Shown here: positions 24,462-33,738 of the stretch, piece by piece
Numbering within the stretch: the stretch's first letter is position 1
Layout of the letters: each line of letters opens with the position of its first letter
Assembly (NCBI RefSeq): GCF_019904155.1
Contig: NZ_JAHCMB010000117.1
Span: 1-64,000 of the forward strand
Length of the DNA: 64,000 nucleotides
Origin: Paenibacillus sinensis
Lineage (GTDB): Bacteria; Bacillota; Bacilli; Paenibacillales; Paenibacillaceae
Direction of reading: 5' to 3'
Notes under the pieces: generated by a model
The model's input: the letters and a program-made list of their open reading frames with translations, nothing else
Told to the model about the DNA's origin: nothing
The model's database searches: none
Position numbers and translations under genes: made by a program

Positions 24462-25625
24462 ATGAGAGATGTCCGCAGCCGGGAGTTCGCCATCCCTTTT
24501 CTGCAAAGACTGATCGCCGTCGATACCTGTAATCCTCCCGGCAATGAGCACCGGCTGTCGGTAGTGCTGGAGCCGTTCCTGAATGAAGCCGGAATCCCCT
24601 GCGAGATCGTCCCTCTGGATTCGAAGCGCAGCAATGTGACGGCGGCGCTTAAGGGGAGCGGACACAGACGGCTGATGTTCTGCGGGCATATGGATACGGT
24701 AAGTCCCTGGTCGGCTTCGGCCGGACAATATGCTCCCCACGGCGCCGATATCAGCGGCAACCGGATTTACGGCAGAGGCACTTCCGATATGAAGAGCGGG
24801 CTGGCTGCCATGCTGCTGGCCATGATGTCTCTGCGGCAGGATGGAATCCGGCTTGACGGAGACCTCCTGTTCCTGGCGACAGCCGGGGAAGAGGTGGACA
24901 GCTGCGGTGCCCGGATGTATCTGGATCGGCACAGCACCCGGGACCTGGATGGAATCGTGATCGGGGAGCCTACCTCAGGCAAAGTGGCGCTCGGCCATAA
25001 AGGGGCGCTGTGGCTGCGCATTACGCTGTTTGGCAGAAGCGCCCACGGCTCCATGCCCGAATTCGGGCTGAATGCGGTGGAGGGCATGATGGAGCTGATC
25101 GGTCTGCTCCACCGTCACGCTCTGGAGTGGAGAACGAGCGATCCGATTCTCGGCACGGGCAGCCTGTCCGTCAACCGGATTCAAGGCGGGGTGCAGACCA
25201 ATGTCATTCCGGACCGCTGCATCATTGACGTTGATATCCGTACTGTTCCGCCCCAGGATCATGCCTTGCTGATGGAGGAGATCGAGATCAGCCTTGACGG
25301 GATGAAGAAGCTGAATCCGCAATACCGGTATGAAATGGAGCTGCTGCTGGACAGAAGCGCGGTCTATACCGATCCGAATGATGAATTGATCACGGCGGCG
25401 TTGGATTTAACAGGTCAATCGCGCGGGGAGCTGAAAGGTGTCCCCTATTATACGGACGGCTCCGTTCTGCATCATGACGGGAAGCCGCCCATCCTGATCT
25501 ACGGTCCCGGCGACGAGAAGCTAGCCCATCAGCCGGATGAGTGGGTGGATATTGACGCCTATATGGAGTCCATTACCTTCTACAGGGAACTGGCCATCCG
25601 ATTCCTGGGTCCGGAGCAGGCTTGA
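24462..25625 (+). CDS. M20-family hydrolase (ArgE/DapE/carbamoylase-like)
   Basis: A 387-residue dinuclear-zinc amidohydrolase with intact ligands: CGHMDTVSPW, GRGTSDMKSG, the catalytic TAGEEVDSCG, IVIGEPTSG and the late histidine in HQPDEWVDI. The lid domain of the family is present in the middle. Related enzymes deacetylate amino acids or hydrolyse N-carbamoyl and ureido compounds. It is the last gene of the operon, four bases after the DUF1989 stop, and is followed by a terminator. It could complete breakdown of a ring-opened product to an amino acid. Confidence 0.87.
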   Translation: MRDVRSREFAIPFLQRLIAVDTCNPPGNEHRLSVVLEPFLNEAGIPCEIVPLDSKRSNVTAALKGSGHRRLMFCGHMDTVSPWSASAGQYAPHGADISGNRIYGRGTSDMKSGLAAMLLAMMSLRQDGIRLDGDLLFLATAGEEVDSCGARMYLDRHSTRDLDGIVIGEPTSGKVALGHKGALWLRITLFGRSAHGSMPEFGLNAVEGMMELIGLLHRHALEWRTSDPILGTGSLSVNRIQGGVQTNVIPDRCIIDVDIRTVPPQDHALLMEEIEISLDGMKKLNPQYRYEMELLLDRSAVYTDPNDELITAALDLTGQSRGELKGVPYYTDGSVLHHDGKPPILIYGPGDEKLAHQPDEWVDIDAYMESITFYRELAIRFLGPEQA

Positions 25626-25707
25626 CGCGGCCACCACAGGTATGAAGCGCAACAGGTATGAAGTGATGAACGGTCAATAGAAATTGAATAGGAACCTCCG
25701 GCTAAAT

Positions 25708-25750
25708 TCGCATAGTCCCGCTTGTATAGCGGTGGCTATGCGATTTTTTT
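25708..25750 (+). terminator. Terminator of the microcompartment operon
   Basis: Stem TCGCATAG...CTATGCGA with an inner CCGCT/AGCGG helix is followed by seven T residues at 25744-25750. A short duplicated segment (ACAGGTATGAAG twice) lies between the last stop codon and this hairpin. Confidence 0.85.
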
Positions 25751-25862
25751 GAAACAGGGGCAGTTAGTAACCATCCTTGGAGCCAAGCCGCTGACATCGG
25801 GAACAATCAGCTTCGCGCATAAAACTGATCTTGTATTTCCCGTCCATCGCCCTACCATGCCA

Positions 25863-26852
25863 TCAAGATGCGTGCAGATGATTATCGTTGGGCAAAGGCG
25901 AACCGGCTCTTGATCTTCGGTCCAGCAGCAGCCCGACGACGGAGGCCATCACCTGCTGAAACACCATGCCAAGGATGACGGGCAAGGTGACCGGGGCGGG
26001 GAAGTAGGAGACGGCAAGTACGGCCCCTGCGCTGATGTTGCGCATGCCTCCGTTGAAGATGAGCGCAACCTGGTCGCCTTCGTTCCACCCCAGCATCCGG
26101 GCGAAGAGGAAGCAGAGCGAGTATCCGGTGGCAAACAAGCCGATGATGAGGGCGGCGAGTCCGAGCAGCTTCCAGTTGAAGTTCGTCAAATAGGGTGCGA
26201 CGACGGACCCGTTAATCATGACAACGGCAGCCATGCACAGCTTGGATAGCGGGTTGAATCTCGGGCCCCAGACCGGCGCGATTGACCCTTTGGTCCATTC
26301 GTTCAGCAGCATGCCGAGCAGAGAGGGGGCGACGATCATCCAGAGCAGGCTCTTCATCATCGCGATCACATCCAGATGCACATCCGCCCCAACGAGAACC
26401 GAGAGGATTCCCGGCACGATGAACGGGGCTAGCAGCGTGTCGATCAGGATGATCGACAGCGTCATGGCGATGTTGCCGCGATAGATGCTGACCCAGACGA
26501 AGCTGCTGACGCCTGTAGGAATAACCGCGCCGAGAATCAGACCGGTAATGGTGTAGGGATCACCTGCAAAAGCGAGATGTCCGGCGCCGAGGGCGATCAA
26601 GGGCATGATTAGATGAAGGATGGAGAGACAGACGATCATCGGCATGGGCTTCTTGAGGACGTTCAGGAAATCCTTGAAGCCGAGGCTGATGCTTCCGGCG
26701 AAGGTCATGAAGGCAAACAGCCAGGGAGACAGATACGTATACGGGGACAGCAGTCCGCCGAGCAGAACGCCGATCAAAATGCTGGTTGGCGTAATCAGCG
26801 GCATCATGCGGTTCAGCCGCCGATTCAGTGTAAGGAGCATAGAGGGCAACAT
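25863..26852 (-). CDS. Bile acid:sodium symporter (BASS)-family transporter
   Basis: A 329-residue integral membrane protein with about ten hydrophobic segments. Landmarks of the BASS family are GSISLGFKDFL, the GAVIPTGVSSFVWVSIYRGN crossover region and the second LIFNGGMRNISAGAVLAVSYF. Bacterial members carry organic acids, pantoate or similar anions with sodium; the substrate here is unknown. It is convergent with the microcompartment operon and divergent from the glycerate kinase gene, suggesting glycerate or a related acid as substrate. Confidence 0.85.
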   Translation of the reverse strand: MLPSMLLTLNRRLNRMMPLITPTSILIGVLLGGLLSPYTYLSPWLFAFMTFAGSISLGFKDFLNVLKKPMPMIVCLSILHLIMPLIALGAGHLAFAGDPYTITGLILGAVIPTGVSSFVWVSIYRGNIAMTLSIILIDTLLAPFIVPGILSVLVGADVHLDVIAMMKSLLWMIVAPSLLGMLLNEWTKGSIAPVWGPRFNPLSKLCMAAVVMINGSVVAPYLTNFNWKLLGLAALIIGLFATGYSLCFLFARMLGWNEGDQVALIFNGGMRNISAGAVLAVSYFPAPVTLPVILGMVFQQVMASVVGLLLDRRSRAGSPLPNDNHLHAS

Positions 26853-27019
26853 TCCTATCCAGTTTTTTTCTACCTATTATACATCCTGCCGGTTGTTTGC
26901 ACAGGGATTGCTTTCAGTACATTCAGATTAACCGTTTCTTCCGCCTCCTAGGCGAATCGGTTAAACTAGAGTCAAATCGCGGATGAGGCTGATTCCGTAC
27001 GACAAGGTGGAGCTGATTT

Positions 27020-28174
27020 ATGAAAAAACATTTGGTATTCGTTCTGGCGCCCGATTCCTTCAAAGAGAGCATGACAGCGAAGGAAGCCTGCGACGCCATG
27101 GAACTGGGAATCAGAAAAGTCGATCCGAATATCACCTGTATCCAAGTTCCGATGGCCGACGGCGGAGAAGGGACGATGCAGTCGCTGGTCGACGCCACGA
27201 ACGGACATGTATTCAGGATGAACGTAACGGGTCCGCTTGGCGGTGAAGTGGAGGCTTGCTTCGGCATTCTCGGAGACGGCGAGACCGGTGTGCTGGAAAT
27301 GGCCGGCGCAAGCGGCATCCATCTCGTTCCGCCTGCCGCAAGAAATCCGCTTGTAACCACGACCTACGGAACGGGCCAACTGATTAAAGCCTGTCTCGAC
27401 CGTGGCGTAAAGAAGCTGCTGATCGGAATCGGCGGAAGCGCGACGAATGACGGCGGCGCCGGAGTCCTGCAAGCCCTTGGCGGCAGGCTGTTTGACCAGC
27501 ATGGGCAAGAAATCGGCTATGGGGGCGGCGAACTGGGACAGCTGGACCGAATTGACCTCACCGGGCTTGATCCCCGGCTTCTGGAGGTTCAAGTTGAAGT
27601 GGCCTGCGATGTGACCAGTCCACTGTGCGGGCCGGAGGGAGCCTCTTATGTGTTTGGTCCGCAGAAGGGAGCAAACGCCGAGACAGCAGGGCAGCTGGAC
27701 CGGAGTCTGAATCATTACGCGAACGTTATCAGGGAACAGTTAGGAAAGGACTTGATGGATGTGCCGGGCGCCGGCGCTGCCGGTGGACTGGGTTACGGTC
27801 TGATGGTCTTCCTGGACGGAAGGCTTCATAGAGGTGTTGATCTGGTCATCAAATATACGGGCCTTGAGGAAATGATAAAAGAAGCGGATATGGTATGGAC
27901 CGGGGAAGGAAGCCTCGACTTTCAAACGCAATACGGGAAGACGCCATTGGGCGTGGCGGCCGTAGCCAAGAAACATAATAAGCCCGTGGTCGCTTTGGCA
28001 GGCCGAGTTGGCGAAGATATTGAGATGTTGTACGAGAAAGGAATCGATTCCGTCTTTGGCATTATGAAGGAGGCCGGTTCGATTGAAGAGGCGTTAATGA
28101 AGGGCAGGGAGAATATCGAGAAGACGGCCGAAAGCATTGTTCGTTTCATGTACTCCACACAGGGACTTCGATAA
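27020..28174 (+). CDS. glxK: Glycerate kinase
   Basis: A 384-residue member of the type I glycerate kinase family, which phosphorylates D-glycerate using ATP. Features: LAPDSFKESMTAKEACDAM near the N-terminus, PMADGGEGTMQSLVDA, the glycine-rich IGIGGSATNDGGAGVLQALG, FGPQKGA, GAGAAGGLGYGL and the late TGEGSLDFQT. It is divergently transcribed from the BASS transporter gene across a 167-base gap that must hold both promoters. Confidence 0.92.
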   Translation: MKKHLVFVLAPDSFKESMTAKEACDAMELGIRKVDPNITCIQVPMADGGEGTMQSLVDATNGHVFRMNVTGPLGGEVEACFGILGDGETGVLEMAGASGIHLVPPAARNPLVTTTYGTGQLIKACLDRGVKKLLIGIGGSATNDGGAGVLQALGGRLFDQHGQEIGYGGGELGQLDRIDLTGLDPRLLEVQVEVACDVTSPLCGPEGASYVFGPQKGANAETAGQLDRSLNHYANVIREQLGKDLMDVPGAGAAGGLGYGLMVFLDGRLHRGVDLVIKYTGLEEMIKEADMVWTGEGSLDFQTQYGKTPLGVAAVAKKHNKPVVALAGRVGEDIEMLYEKGIDSVFGIMKEAGSIEEALMKGRENIEKTAESIVRFMYSTQGLR

Positions 28175-28427
28175 TCTCTATTGAGCGGAAAAGAAGCCGA
28201 TGCCGCCCGAATCCAAATCCGACATTTGACGGGGGAACGCCGGAGCGGTATCTTAATTAAATCCAGATACAATGCGGGTTTCCGGGATGCCATCTCCAGC
28301 CAATGGTCATAATATTCCATGAGAAAGTAACGTTTCTCCATAGCCCAAAACCGGATTTTGCGGTATCCTTTGGTTGAGCTTGCTGGTTCATTAAGATACT
28401 GAATTAACATGTATGGAGGAATGCTAC

Positions 28428-29720
28428 GTGCCGTCAATCGCTGATACGATTCAATTAATACAAAGTGAAGATTTCAAGGAGAAGCTGATCAAGCTCTACG
28501 GAGACAATACCGATACTTTGAAGAGCCAAGGTGAAAGATACGCTTCTCTTGTAAACGCCTACGAGGGCCGCTATGCGGAAGGCGATGTCTATCTGTTCAG
28601 CTCGCCGGGCCGCAGCGAAATCAGCGGCAATCACACCGACCATAACCTGGGCAAGGTCATTGCAACCAGTATCAATATGGATTGTGTCGGCGTCGCCGCG
28701 AAGACAGACGACCGCAAAGTCAGCATCAAGAGTCTGGACTATGGCACAGACTTCGTCATCGACCTTGACCATAGAGGCGAGGGCGAAGAGCAATCCGGAA
28801 CCTACACGCTGGTTGATGGCATCCTGGAAGGCTTCGAGAAATTCGGCTACAACATCGGCGGATTCAGCGTCTGCATCACAAGCGACGTTATCAGCGCAGC
28901 GGGCGTCAGCTCCTCCGCTTCCTTCGAAATGCTGATCTGCGAAATTCTGAATGATTTCTATAACAAAGGCGAGATGGATATCGTAATCCGCGCCAAAATC
29001 GGCCAGTACGCCGAGAACAACAAGTGGGACAAACAGTCGGGCCTGCTGGACCAAATCGCCTGCGGCTACGGCGGCCTCATTACGATTGATTTTAAAGACA
29101 GTGTCAATCCGGTCATTAAGGGCGTGGATTTTGAAGCCATCGACAAGGATTACGATCTGCTGATCGTCCCGACGGGCGCGAACCATGCCGACCTCAGCGA
29201 GGAATATTCCTCGATTCCGACAGAAATGAAAGCGGCAGCCCGTGTCCTCGGAGCCCAGGTTCTGGGTGAAGTGACGCTGGACGATCTGCTGGGACGTCTG
29301 GAAGAAGTAAGAGAGAAGGCCGGCGACCGTGCGGTGCTTCGTGCCCTTCACTTCTTCGAAGAGAATAACCGTGTCGACCAGCAGATCCTGGCGCTGGAAG
29401 AAGATCGTCCGGAGGATTTCCTCCGTCTGGTAACCGAATCGGGCAATTCCTCCTGGAAATGGCTGCAGAACTGCTACTCCAACACGGCTCCGGGCGAGCA
29501 GGGGGTAACGATTTCCCTTGCGCTGACCGAATTGTTCATCAAGAAAATCGGCGCTGGCGCAACCCGTGTTCACGGCGGCGGATTCGCCGGTGTTATCATG
29601 GCGCTGCTGCCGAAGAGCGCGACCGAAGAATACACCTCTTACATGAAGTCCTTCGGTACGCCGCATATTTACCGCATCCGCATGCGCAAATACGGAGCGG
29701 TAAATGTAAATGCCCTGTAG
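28428..29720 (+). CDS. galK: Galactokinase
   Basis: GHMP-family kinase of 430 residues acting on galactose in the Leloir pathway. Motifs are PGRSEISGNHTDHNLG (galactose-binding signature), GVSSSASFEM (phosphate loop), and the C-terminal GATRVHGGGFAGVI. GTG 28428 is chosen: GGAGGA at 28415-28420 is seven bases upstream, while the in-frame ATG at 28413 overlaps that site. No galE or galT neighbours are seen, but a galactan-degrading system lies about 13 kb downstream. Confidence 0.92.
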   Translation: MPSIADTIQLIQSEDFKEKLIKLYGDNTDTLKSQGERYASLVNAYEGRYAEGDVYLFSSPGRSEISGNHTDHNLGKVIATSINMDCVGVAAKTDDRKVSIKSLDYGTDFVIDLDHRGEGEEQSGTYTLVDGILEGFEKFGYNIGGFSVCITSDVISAAGVSSSASFEMLICEILNDFYNKGEMDIVIRAKIGQYAENNKWDKQSGLLDQIACGYGGLITIDFKDSVNPVIKGVDFEAIDKDYDLLIVPTGANHADLSEEYSSIPTEMKAAARVLGAQVLGEVTLDDLLGRLEEVREKAGDRAVLRALHFFEENNRVDQQILALEEDRPEDFLRLVTESGNSSWKWLQNCYSNTAPGEQGVTISLALTELFIKKIGAGATRVHGGGFAGVIMALLPKSATEEYTSYMKSFGTPHIYRIRMRKYGAVNVNAL

Positions 29721-29770
29721 TTTGCCTTATCACACCAACGAAATTTATCCATAGGTTTAGACGATACCTG

Positions 29771-29800
29771 AAGCGCCCGCGATTTCGCGGGCGCTTTTTT
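29771..29800 (+). terminator. Terminator after galK
   Basis: A perfect GC-rich stem AAGCGCCCGCGA / TCGCGGGCGC(TT) with a small loop, followed by six T residues. It lies 50 bases after the galK stop. Confidence 0.92.
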
Positions 29801-30000
29801 GGCTGTAAATGCCTGTACACAGCACCCGTTATTCGGTTCCGGACAGCAAAGTTCGAATTGTTCACACCCCATACTGCCGTTTTGTACAGGGATATCGCTA
29901 CTTTCCACTTCCCGCAGGATCGCCTCCCGGATTATAGTGGGGCCATAAGACAGCGCCTTCACCCATGCTGCAACAACGAATAAAAAAGGAGTGAACCGAT

Positions 30001-31008
30001 TTGAATCAAACTTCGCAAGGAGGAACGGTCAGTGCGCCGGTGTCGTCAGCGCCGTTGAAGCGGGAGTCCCGCAGCTCGCTTTTGACCCGCAGGAAAAAAG
30101 GCTTTCTGTATGACCTGGTCAAGAACCGGGTGCTGTATCTGATGCTGCTGCCGACCATCCTGTTTTTCCTCGTATTCAATTATTTTCCGATGGTGGGCAT
30201 TTACTACGCATTCACGCAGTACGACTTCAACACCTCGCTGTTCAACGCCAAATTCATCGGCCTGCAGAACTTCGAATTTCTCTGGAAATCCGGGACGCTG
30301 CTGAAGCTGACGCTGAATACGATCGGCTACAATGTCGCGTTTATCGTACTCGGGCATGTGCTCGCCATCGCCGTAGCCATCCTGCTGAGCGAGCTTCGGG
30401 GGAAATGGTTCAAGAAAATTACGCAATCCGTGATGTTCCTGCCCTATTTCGTCTCTTTCGTCATCCTGAGCGTTATCGTCTATAACATCTTTAATTATGA
30501 TAACGGTTTCTTTAATACGCTGCTGACCTCCCTCGGGGCAGAGCCGGTGGATGTGTACAACAAGCCGTGGGTGTGGATTTTTCTGATTATTCTCTTCTTT
30601 CTGTGGAAAAATCTCGGCTACAACATGGTCATTTACCTGGCGACGATCACGGGCATCAGCGACGAGTATTATGAAGCCGCCAAAATCGACGGCGCCAATA
30701 TTTTTCAACGGATCTGGTATATCACCGTTCCCATGCTGAAATCTACGTTCATCGTGCTGCTTCTGTTCGCGCTCGGCAGCATTATGAAAGGACAGTTCGA
30801 CCTGTTCTATCAATTGATCGGCAACAACGGGGTGCTCTACAATACGACGGATATTCTGGATACTTATGTGTACCGCTCGCTGAAGGTGACGTTCGATATG
30901 GGGATGGCCACGGCCGCCGGCCTCTACCAGTCCCTGTTCGGTTTCGTGCTGATCATGACGGTGAATTACATTATTCGTAAAATCAATGACGATTACGCGC
31001 TCTTTTAG
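30001..31008 (+). CDS. Sugar ABC transporter permease (LplB family)
   Basis: A membrane permease of 335 residues with a long polar N-terminus and six helices. The coupling motif is EYYEAAKIDGANIFQRIWYITVP (EAAxxDGA core). The start is TTG 30001 with AAAAGGAG upstream. It is the first gene of a three-gene importer (permease, permease, lipoprotein) with no ATPase gene, as usual for Paenibacillus systems that share an MsmX-type ATPase. Likely substrates are oligosaccharides. Confidence 0.92.
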   Translation: MNQTSQGGTVSAPVSSAPLKRESRSSLLTRRKKGFLYDLVKNRVLYLMLLPTILFFLVFNYFPMVGIYYAFTQYDFNTSLFNAKFIGLQNFEFLWKSGTLLKLTLNTIGYNVAFIVLGHVLAIAVAILLSELRGKWFKKITQSVMFLPYFVSFVILSVIVYNIFNYDNGFFNTLLTSLGAEPVDVYNKPWVWIFLIILFFLWKNLGYNMVIYLATITGISDEYYEAAKIDGANIFQRIWYITVPMLKSTFIVLLLFALGSIMKGQFDLFYQLIGNNGVLYNTTDILDTYVYRSLKVTFDMGMATAAGLYQSLFGFVLIMTVNYIIRKINDDYALF

Positions 31009-31021
31009 GAGGAACGAGGCT

Positions 31022-31915
31022 ATGAGGATTCAAGACGACAGCTATACCCGGCTCTTCCGGGTGCTGTCCTACTGCATAATTGTGCTGGTGTCGCTGGCTT
31101 GCCTGCTGCCCTTTCTGCTCATTATTTCGGCGTCCCTGACCAGCAATGAGGCGATTATCCGGAACGGGTATCATCTCATTCCCACTGATTTTTCGCTAGA
31201 AGGCTACAAGACGGTGTTTCAGGTTCCACAGAAGGTATTCCGGGCTTATGGTGTCACCGCTTCCGCTACGGTTCTGGGGACGGGGCTTGGCCTGTTCTGC
31301 ATGACGATGGCGGGGTATGTGCTGTCGCGCAAAGATTTCACCTACCGCAATGGCTTCTCTTTCTATATTTACTTCACGACGCTGTTCGGCGGCGGATTGG
31401 TGCCTTGGTACATCCTGATCACGAAGTATCTCGGCTGGATGGACTCGTATAATGCGCTCGTTATTCCGGCACTGATGACCCCTTTTCTAATCATTCTGAT
31501 GAAAAATTTTATCAAATCAGCCGTTCCCGAAGAGCTGTTCGAATCGGCCAAGATCGACGGGGCGGGGGATTTCCGGATATACTGGCAGATTGTGCTGAAG
31601 CTGGCTATGCCGGGTATCGCCACCGTAGGGCTGTTTCTGGCGCTTAATTATTGGAATGACTGGTTCTCATCCTCGATGTTCATTAATGACACCGCGAAAT
31701 ACCAGCTGCAATTTTATCTGTATAACGTTATCAACTCGGCGACCTTTATGGCCCAGATGGGGGCGGGCAGCGGCGTTTCGCTGGCCGGGGATATTCCGAC
31801 CGAGTCGATGAAGATGGCGATGGCGATTATCGTGACCGGCCCGATTCTTTTCCTGTACCCGTTCGTTCAGCGCTATTTCGTTAAAGGGCTGACGATCGGG
31901 GCGGTTAAGGGCTGA
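31022..31915 (+). CDS. Carbohydrate ABC transporter permease (YtcP-like)
   Basis: The partner permease, 297 residues, six helices, with the coupling motif ELFESAKIDGAGDFRIYWQIVLP-like sequence (here ending in KLAMPG). ATG 31022 with GGAGGA 14 bases upstream is chosen; an in-frame ATG at 30986 lies inside the previous gene. It is followed after 113 bases by the binding-protein gene. The gap contains a C-rich/G-rich hairpin at about 31958-31981. Confidence 0.92.
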   Translation: MRIQDDSYTRLFRVLSYCIIVLVSLACLLPFLLIISASLTSNEAIIRNGYHLIPTDFSLEGYKTVFQVPQKVFRAYGVTASATVLGTGLGLFCMTMAGYVLSRKDFTYRNGFSFYIYFTTLFGGGLVPWYILITKYLGWMDSYNALVIPALMTPFLIILMKNFIKSAVPEELFESAKIDGAGDFRIYWQIVLKLAMPGIATVGLFLALNYWNDWFSSSMFINDTAKYQLQFYLYNVINSATFMAQMGAGSGVSLAGDIPTESMKMAMAIIVTGPILFLYPFVQRYFVKGLTIGAVKG

Positions 31916-32028
31916 AGGTCCAACAATCAAAGTCACAAGCGGTTAGAACCGGACAGTCCCTCCCCCGGAAGGCGAGGGGGGCAATCCGGCTGACATAGAG
32001 GTATAATCACAAAGGGAGGATTCTAACA

Positions 32029-33606
32029 ATGACCATTCAAACACGCAAGCGCATGTCCATGCTGCTGACATCGGCGCTGGCCCTGAGCCTGGTCGCCGGC
32101 TGTGGCGGCAATAACGGTAGCGCTTCCAATGGAAATTCGCCAGGAACGGCAGCTCCGGCAGGAGACACGAAAACTGCGTCTTCCTCGGGCATTGACACGT
32201 CGAAGAAGGTTGAGCTTCAGTTCTACATGCTCGGCGATGCGCCGAAAGACCTCTCGGTCATCGAGGCCGAGGTTAATAAAATGGCGGAGAAAGATTTGAA
32301 CGCTACCGTCAAATTCAATTACACAACCTGGACGGACTGGGACCAGAAATACAAGCTGCTGCTCTCCACAGGCCAGTCAATCGACCTGATCTTCACCGCC
32401 GACTGGACCCAGTACCAGGCGTATGCGAAGAAGGGGGCTTTCCTCGCTCTCGATGATCTGCTGCCCAAGGCTGCGCCGGAGCTTCAGAAGTTCGTTCCCC
32501 AGGACATGTGGGACGCCGTTAAGGTCGACGGCAAAATCTACACCGTGCCGGCCACCTACAAAGAATACGTAACCGGCGGCTTCGTCTACCGGGAGGATCT
32601 GCGCAAGAAATACAATCTGCCGGTGCCGAAGGATCTGGAGACCTTTGAAGCGTATCTCGCGGGCATCAAGGCGAACGAGCCGGATATGCTGCCGATGTCG
32701 CTGAACAGCGATATCCGCGCTCTTCACTACGCCTGGGCCGAGCTGCATGGCCAAGTCTATTCCGGGGTGCCTTACGGTGTGGGCATTAAATACGACGACC
32801 CGACCAACGCCTACTCGTACTGGGGATCGCCGGAGCATCTGGAAGAGCTGAAGCTGATGAAGAGCTGGCAGGACAAAGGCTATATTCCCAAGAACGTGCT
32901 GAATATCAAGGATACGCTGAACGATCCGGTCATCGCGGGCAAAGCCGCCAGCATGATCGGCGATAACCCGAACCGCTTCAATGAGACGAACCAGAAGATG
33001 AAGTCGGCGCATCCCGACTGGGAGCTGGGCTATACGCCTTACGCCGGAGTCACAGGCTTCGCAACGCCGGTGCACCCGATCCATAACGGCTTCGCCATTC
33101 CGAAGAACAGCAAGAACCCCGAGCGCGCCTTGGCCTTTTATGAGAAGCTGGTGACCGACAAACGCTATAACCAGCTGACGGAATACGGAATTGAAGGCAA
33201 GAACTATTCGGTGGATAACGGTTACTACAAAATGATCGGAACCGTCGACACCAACGGCTTCCCGCGCGAGGGCATGAACGGCTGGGCTTGGCGCAATCCG
33301 GAATATATGCTGTTTGAGCCGTCCTACGACAATGTGAAGAAAATCTTCGACGAGCTTGATAAAGTACAGAAGCCGGACCTGTTCCTCGGGTTCGCAGAGG
33401 ATTATACCTCCTACCAGGCGGAGAAGGCCGCGCTTGAGCAGGTGGAGAAGCAGTATTTGTATCCGCTTCAAGCCGGACTGGTGGACGATGTGCAGAAGGG
33501 ATTGGACACGTTCATGCAGAAGGCGAAGCAGGCGGGGCTTGAGAAGATCCAGACCGAGTATATCAAGCAGTGGAAGGCCTACTGCGCGGAGAAAAATATA
33601 AAATAA
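32029..33606 (+). CDS. Extracellular solute-binding lipoprotein of sugar ABC transporter
   Basis: A 525-residue binding protein of the LipO/YtcQ type. The signal peptide ends in SLVAGC with the lipid-modified cysteine at residue 25, followed by an Asn/Ser/Gly-rich tether. The mature part starts with a VELQFYMLGD strand and contains FTADWTQYQAYAKKGAFL. It captures sugars for the two permeases upstream. The 3' end of the gene (GGAGAAAAATATAAAATAAG) has been partly copied twice into the following spacer. Confidence 0.93.
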   Translation: MTIQTRKRMSMLLTSALALSLVAGCGGNNGSASNGNSPGTAAPAGDTKTASSSGIDTSKKVELQFYMLGDAPKDLSVIEAEVNKMAEKDLNATVKFNYTTWTDWDQKYKLLLSTGQSIDLIFTADWTQYQAYAKKGAFLALDDLLPKAAPELQKFVPQDMWDAVKVDGKIYTVPATYKEYVTGGFVYREDLRKKYNLPVPKDLETFEAYLAGIKANEPDMLPMSLNSDIRALHYAWAELHGQVYSGVPYGVGIKYDDPTNAYSYWGSPEHLEELKLMKSWQDKGYIPKNVLNIKDTLNDPVIAGKAASMIGDNPNRFNETNQKMKSAHPDWELGYTPYAGVTGFATPVHPIHNGFAIPKNSKNPERALAFYEKLVTDKRYNQLTEYGIEGKNYSVDNGYYKMIGTVDTNGFPREGMNGWAWRNPEYMLFEPSYDNVKKIFDELDKVQKPDLFLGFAEDYTSYQAEKAALEQVEKQYLYPLQAGLVDDVQKGLDTFMQKAKQAGLEKIQTEYIKQWKAYCAEKNIK

Positions 33607-33680
33607 GTTCCTGGAAAAATAAAACAAGTTCCGAAGTCCCGGAGAAAAATATTAAATAAGTTCCGGAAAAAATAAAATGA
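33588..33680 (+). repeat. Tandem imperfect copies of the gene 3' end
   Basis: The last codons and stop of the lipoprotein gene, with the following bases (AAAAATATAAAATAAGTTCC), recur in shortened or altered form near 33618, 33645 and 33669. It looks like slippage or recent local duplication of a gene end. Confidence 0.7.
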
Positions 33681-33738
33681 CCCGGCTCAGGATGTGCCGG
33701 GCAACTGCCCGGCCGGTTCCGATGCCGTGCCGTCAATG

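Noticed and set aside
27922-28437. 171-codon minus-strand ORF over the glxK end and the spacer before galK
   Set aside because: About half of it is opposite glycerate kinase. The spacer part (MEKRYFLMEYYDHWLEM) looks faintly protein-like and could be a remnant, but no ribosome binding site or family supports it.
28455-29666. 403-codon minus-strand ORF
   Set aside because: It lies entirely opposite galactokinase, which has all family motifs. No ribosome binding site was seen.
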